Shown here: piece by piece, positions 62,426-64,000 of the stretch
How the letters are laid out: each line of letters begins with the position of its first letter
How positions within the stretch are numbered: position 1 is the stretch's first letter
Origin: JAFKFJ01 sp963786445
GTDB lineage: Bacteria; Pseudomonadota; Alphaproteobacteria; Acetobacterales; Acetobacteraceae
Direction of reading: 5' to 3'
DNA length: 64,000 nucleotides
Assembly (NCBI GenBank): GCA_963786445.1
Contig: CAWAZU010000018.1
Coordinates: 1 to 64,000, forward strand
Made by a program: the position numbers and the translations under genes
The notes under the pieces: generated by a model
Told to the model about the DNA's origin: nothing
The model's database searches: none
Seen by the model: only the letters and a program-made list of their open reading frames with translations

Positions 62426-64000
62426 TCAGTGCGCCGGGGCGCCGCCACCTGTCGGGCGCGTGCTGCGGAACAGCAGCGCCAGCGGCACCATGCAGAACGC
62501 GGCGAGCGACGTCCACGCGAACACGTCGATATAGGCGAGGATCGCCGCCTGGCCGTTCAGCGTCTGGTTGATCAGCCCCTGCGCGGTCGCCGCCAGCGTC
62601 TGCGGCGCATAGCCGAGGCTGCGCAGCGAATGCTCCATAGTGGCCAGCAGGGAGTTGTAGTTCTGGTCGAGCGGCGTCAGATGCGCGCTGAGATAGGCGC
62701 GATGCACCTGCGAGCGCTGGATCACCATCGAGGTCGCGAACGCGATGCCGACCGAGCCGGCGACGTTGCGCAGCATGACGTAGAGCGAACTCGCATCGGT
62801 GTTCATCTCGCGCGGGATGCTGGCGTAGCTCAGCGTGCTGTTCGGCACGAACAGGAACGCGAGCCCGAACGTCTGCGTCAGCCGCAGCATCGCCAGGTCC
62901 CAGAACGACAGCGTCGGCGTCAGCTCGGTCGCGTAGGCCAGCGCCAGGCCGAGCGAGAAGAAGCCGAACGCTACGATGTAGCGCGTCTGCACGTTCGGCA
63001 GCAGCGCGCGGCTGACGAACGGGATCAGCAGCAGCACCACGAAGCCGCCGGGCGAGAGCAGCAGCCCGGCCCACAGCGCGGTGTAGCCGAACTGCGTCTG
63101 CGCCAGTTCGGGGATCAGCACGGCGCTGGAATAGAGGATGCCGAACATCGCCAGCGCGCAGACGCTGCCGACGGCGAAGTTGCGGTCGAGGAACACGCCC
63201 AGCCGCACCACCGGCCGCCTCGCCAGCAGCGTCAGCCACACGCCGGCGCCGACCAGCCCGAGCACGGCCAGGCACGCCATCAGCCGGATGAACGAGGAGC
63301 CGAACCAGTCGGCGTCCTCGCCGCGGTCGAGCACCACCTGCATCGCGCCGAAGCCGAGCGCGATCAGCCCGATGCCGATATAGTCGATGTCGGCCCAGCG
63401 GGAGCGTTCGCGCAGGACCCAGGGCGGGTCCTCGACCAGGGCGGCGATCGCCGGCAGCGCGGCCAGCCCGATCGGCACGTTGAGCAGGAACACCCAGCGC
63501 CAGGAATACGCATCGGTGATCCAGCCGCCGAGCGTGGGGCCGATGATCGGCGCAAAAATCACCGCGACGGCGACGACCGAGAAGGCGCGCCCGCGCTGGG
63601 CGGCGGGAAACGTGTCGAGGATGATCGACTGCTGGTTCGGCTGCAGCCCGCCGCCGAAGAACCCCTGCAGCAGCCGGAACACGATCAGCTCGGTCAGGCT
63701 GCTCGCGATGCCGCACAGGAACGAGCACAGCGTGAAGGCGGCGATGCAGATCATGAAGTAGCGCTTGCGCCCGATGATCCGTCCGAGCCCGCCGGAGATC
63801 GGCAGCACGATGCCGTTGGCGACCAGGTAGGAGGTGAGCGTCCAGGTGGCGTTGTCGTAGCTGGTCGAGAGGCTGCCGGCGATGTGCGGCAGGCTGACAT
63901 TGACGATGGTGGTGTCCAGGATCTCCATGAACGCCGCCACCGTCACCACGACCGCGATCAGCCAGCGGTTGCCGCGCGGCCGCCATTCCGCATCGCGCTG
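62426..64000 (-). CDS. DHA2-family MFS multidrug efflux permease (EmrB-like), cut by right edge
   Basis: A proton-driven exporter with 14 predicted helices. The visible 524 codons begin inside the N-terminus at the window edge (NRWLIAVVVTVAAFMEILDT) and contain the DHA2 motif C region WRWVFLLNVPIGLAALPAIA, LGRIIGRKRYFMICIAAFTL (motif A) and RSTRPTGGGAPAH at the end. The true start lies beyond 64000. EmrB-type pumps work with a membrane-fusion partner, usually encoded just upstream, thus outside the window. Substrates unknown. Confidence 0.93.
   Translation of the reverse strand, partial: QRDAEWRPRGNRWLIAVVVTVAAFMEILDTTIVNVSLPHIAGSLSTSYDNATWTLTSYLVANGIVLPISGGLGRIIGRKRYFMICIAAFTLCSFLCGIASSLTELIVFRLLQGFFGGGLQPNQQSIILDTFPAAQRGRAFSVVAVAVIFAPIIGPTLGGWITDAYSWRWVFLLNVPIGLAALPAIAALVEDPPWVLRERSRWADIDYIGIGLIALGFGAMQVVLDRGEDADWFGSSFIRLMACLAVLGLVGAGVWLTLLARRPVVRLGVFLDRNFAVGSVCALAMFGILYSSAVLIPELAQTQFGYTALWAGLLLSPGGFVVLLLIPFVSRALLPNVQTRYIVAFGFFSLGLALAYATELTPTLSFWDLAMLRLTQTFGLAFLFVPNSTLSYASIPREMNTDASSLYVMLRNVAGSVGIAFATSMVIQRSQVHRAYLSAHLTPLDQNYNSLLATMEHSLRSLGYAPQTLAATAQGLINQTLNGQAAILAYIDVFAWTSLAAFCMVPLALLFRSTRPTGGGAPAH

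Overview
The window is a stretch of a very GC-rich (by eye close to 70 percent) chromosome. Its gene content fits an alphaproteobacterium of the Rhodospirillales/Acetobacteraceae type. Supporting points are a class I lysyl-tRNA synthetase, a GatB/YqeY-dnaG-rpoD cluster, a type III ornithine decarboxylase, a helix-turn-helix domain joined to carA, and several ribose-type sugar importers. This is inference from gene content; no rRNA is present.

Layout. 1-2.6 kb is a graveyard of catabolic and transport genes: hydantoinase A and B pieces and a LivM piece joined at deletion scars. 2.6-12.9 kb holds a drug/metabolite exporter, an IS256-type transposase, a four-gene CUT2 sugar ABC importer on the minus strand, an enolase-superfamily remnant, an NHL-repeat protein, an SRAP remnant and a decayed IS66-like element lying 24 bp from tRNA-Asn. 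12.9-24.8 kb carries tRNA-Leu, yraN, comM, a cupin, a MoaD-like protein paired with a BNR-propeller protein, an RraA-like protein, and the UPF0261 / TIM-barrel / double-SRPBCC operon. 23.6-34.7 kb is the housekeeping core: ilvA, greA, carB, a 90-residue unknown, HTH-carA, yqeY, dnaG and rpoD. 34.8-42.9 kb holds two membrane permeases, a CoA-transferase/enoyl-CoA hydratase pair, LysE and ornithine decarboxylase with a structured leader. 42.9-48.5 kb is a visibly AT-richer island. 48.5-64 kb holds a metal-less M24 hydrolase, a second CUT2 importer, a DinG-like helicase, lysK, an MprF-like protein and a DHA2 efflux pump that runs off the right edge.

The most interesting locus is 44253-48169: three overlapping genes encoding a SIR2-like NADase, a ~176-residue middle protein and an SMC/Rad50-like ABC ATPase with a CPLC hook motif. 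This is the effector / middle component / ATPase layout of ABC-three-component (Lamassu-like) anti-phage systems, here with a SIR2 effector. A second locus of interest is carA, which carries an in-frame helix-turn-helix extension and faces two near-identical palindromes that look like its operators.

A caution applies throughout. At least nine otherwise well-conserved genes, several of them essential (carA, lysK), are interrupted by single-base frameshifts. Where I could judge direction these are mostly one-base insertions, which suggests residual sequencing error rather than genuine gene death, though the two cannot be separated from this sequence alone. The deletion scars and truncated genes near the left end are different in kind and look genuine.
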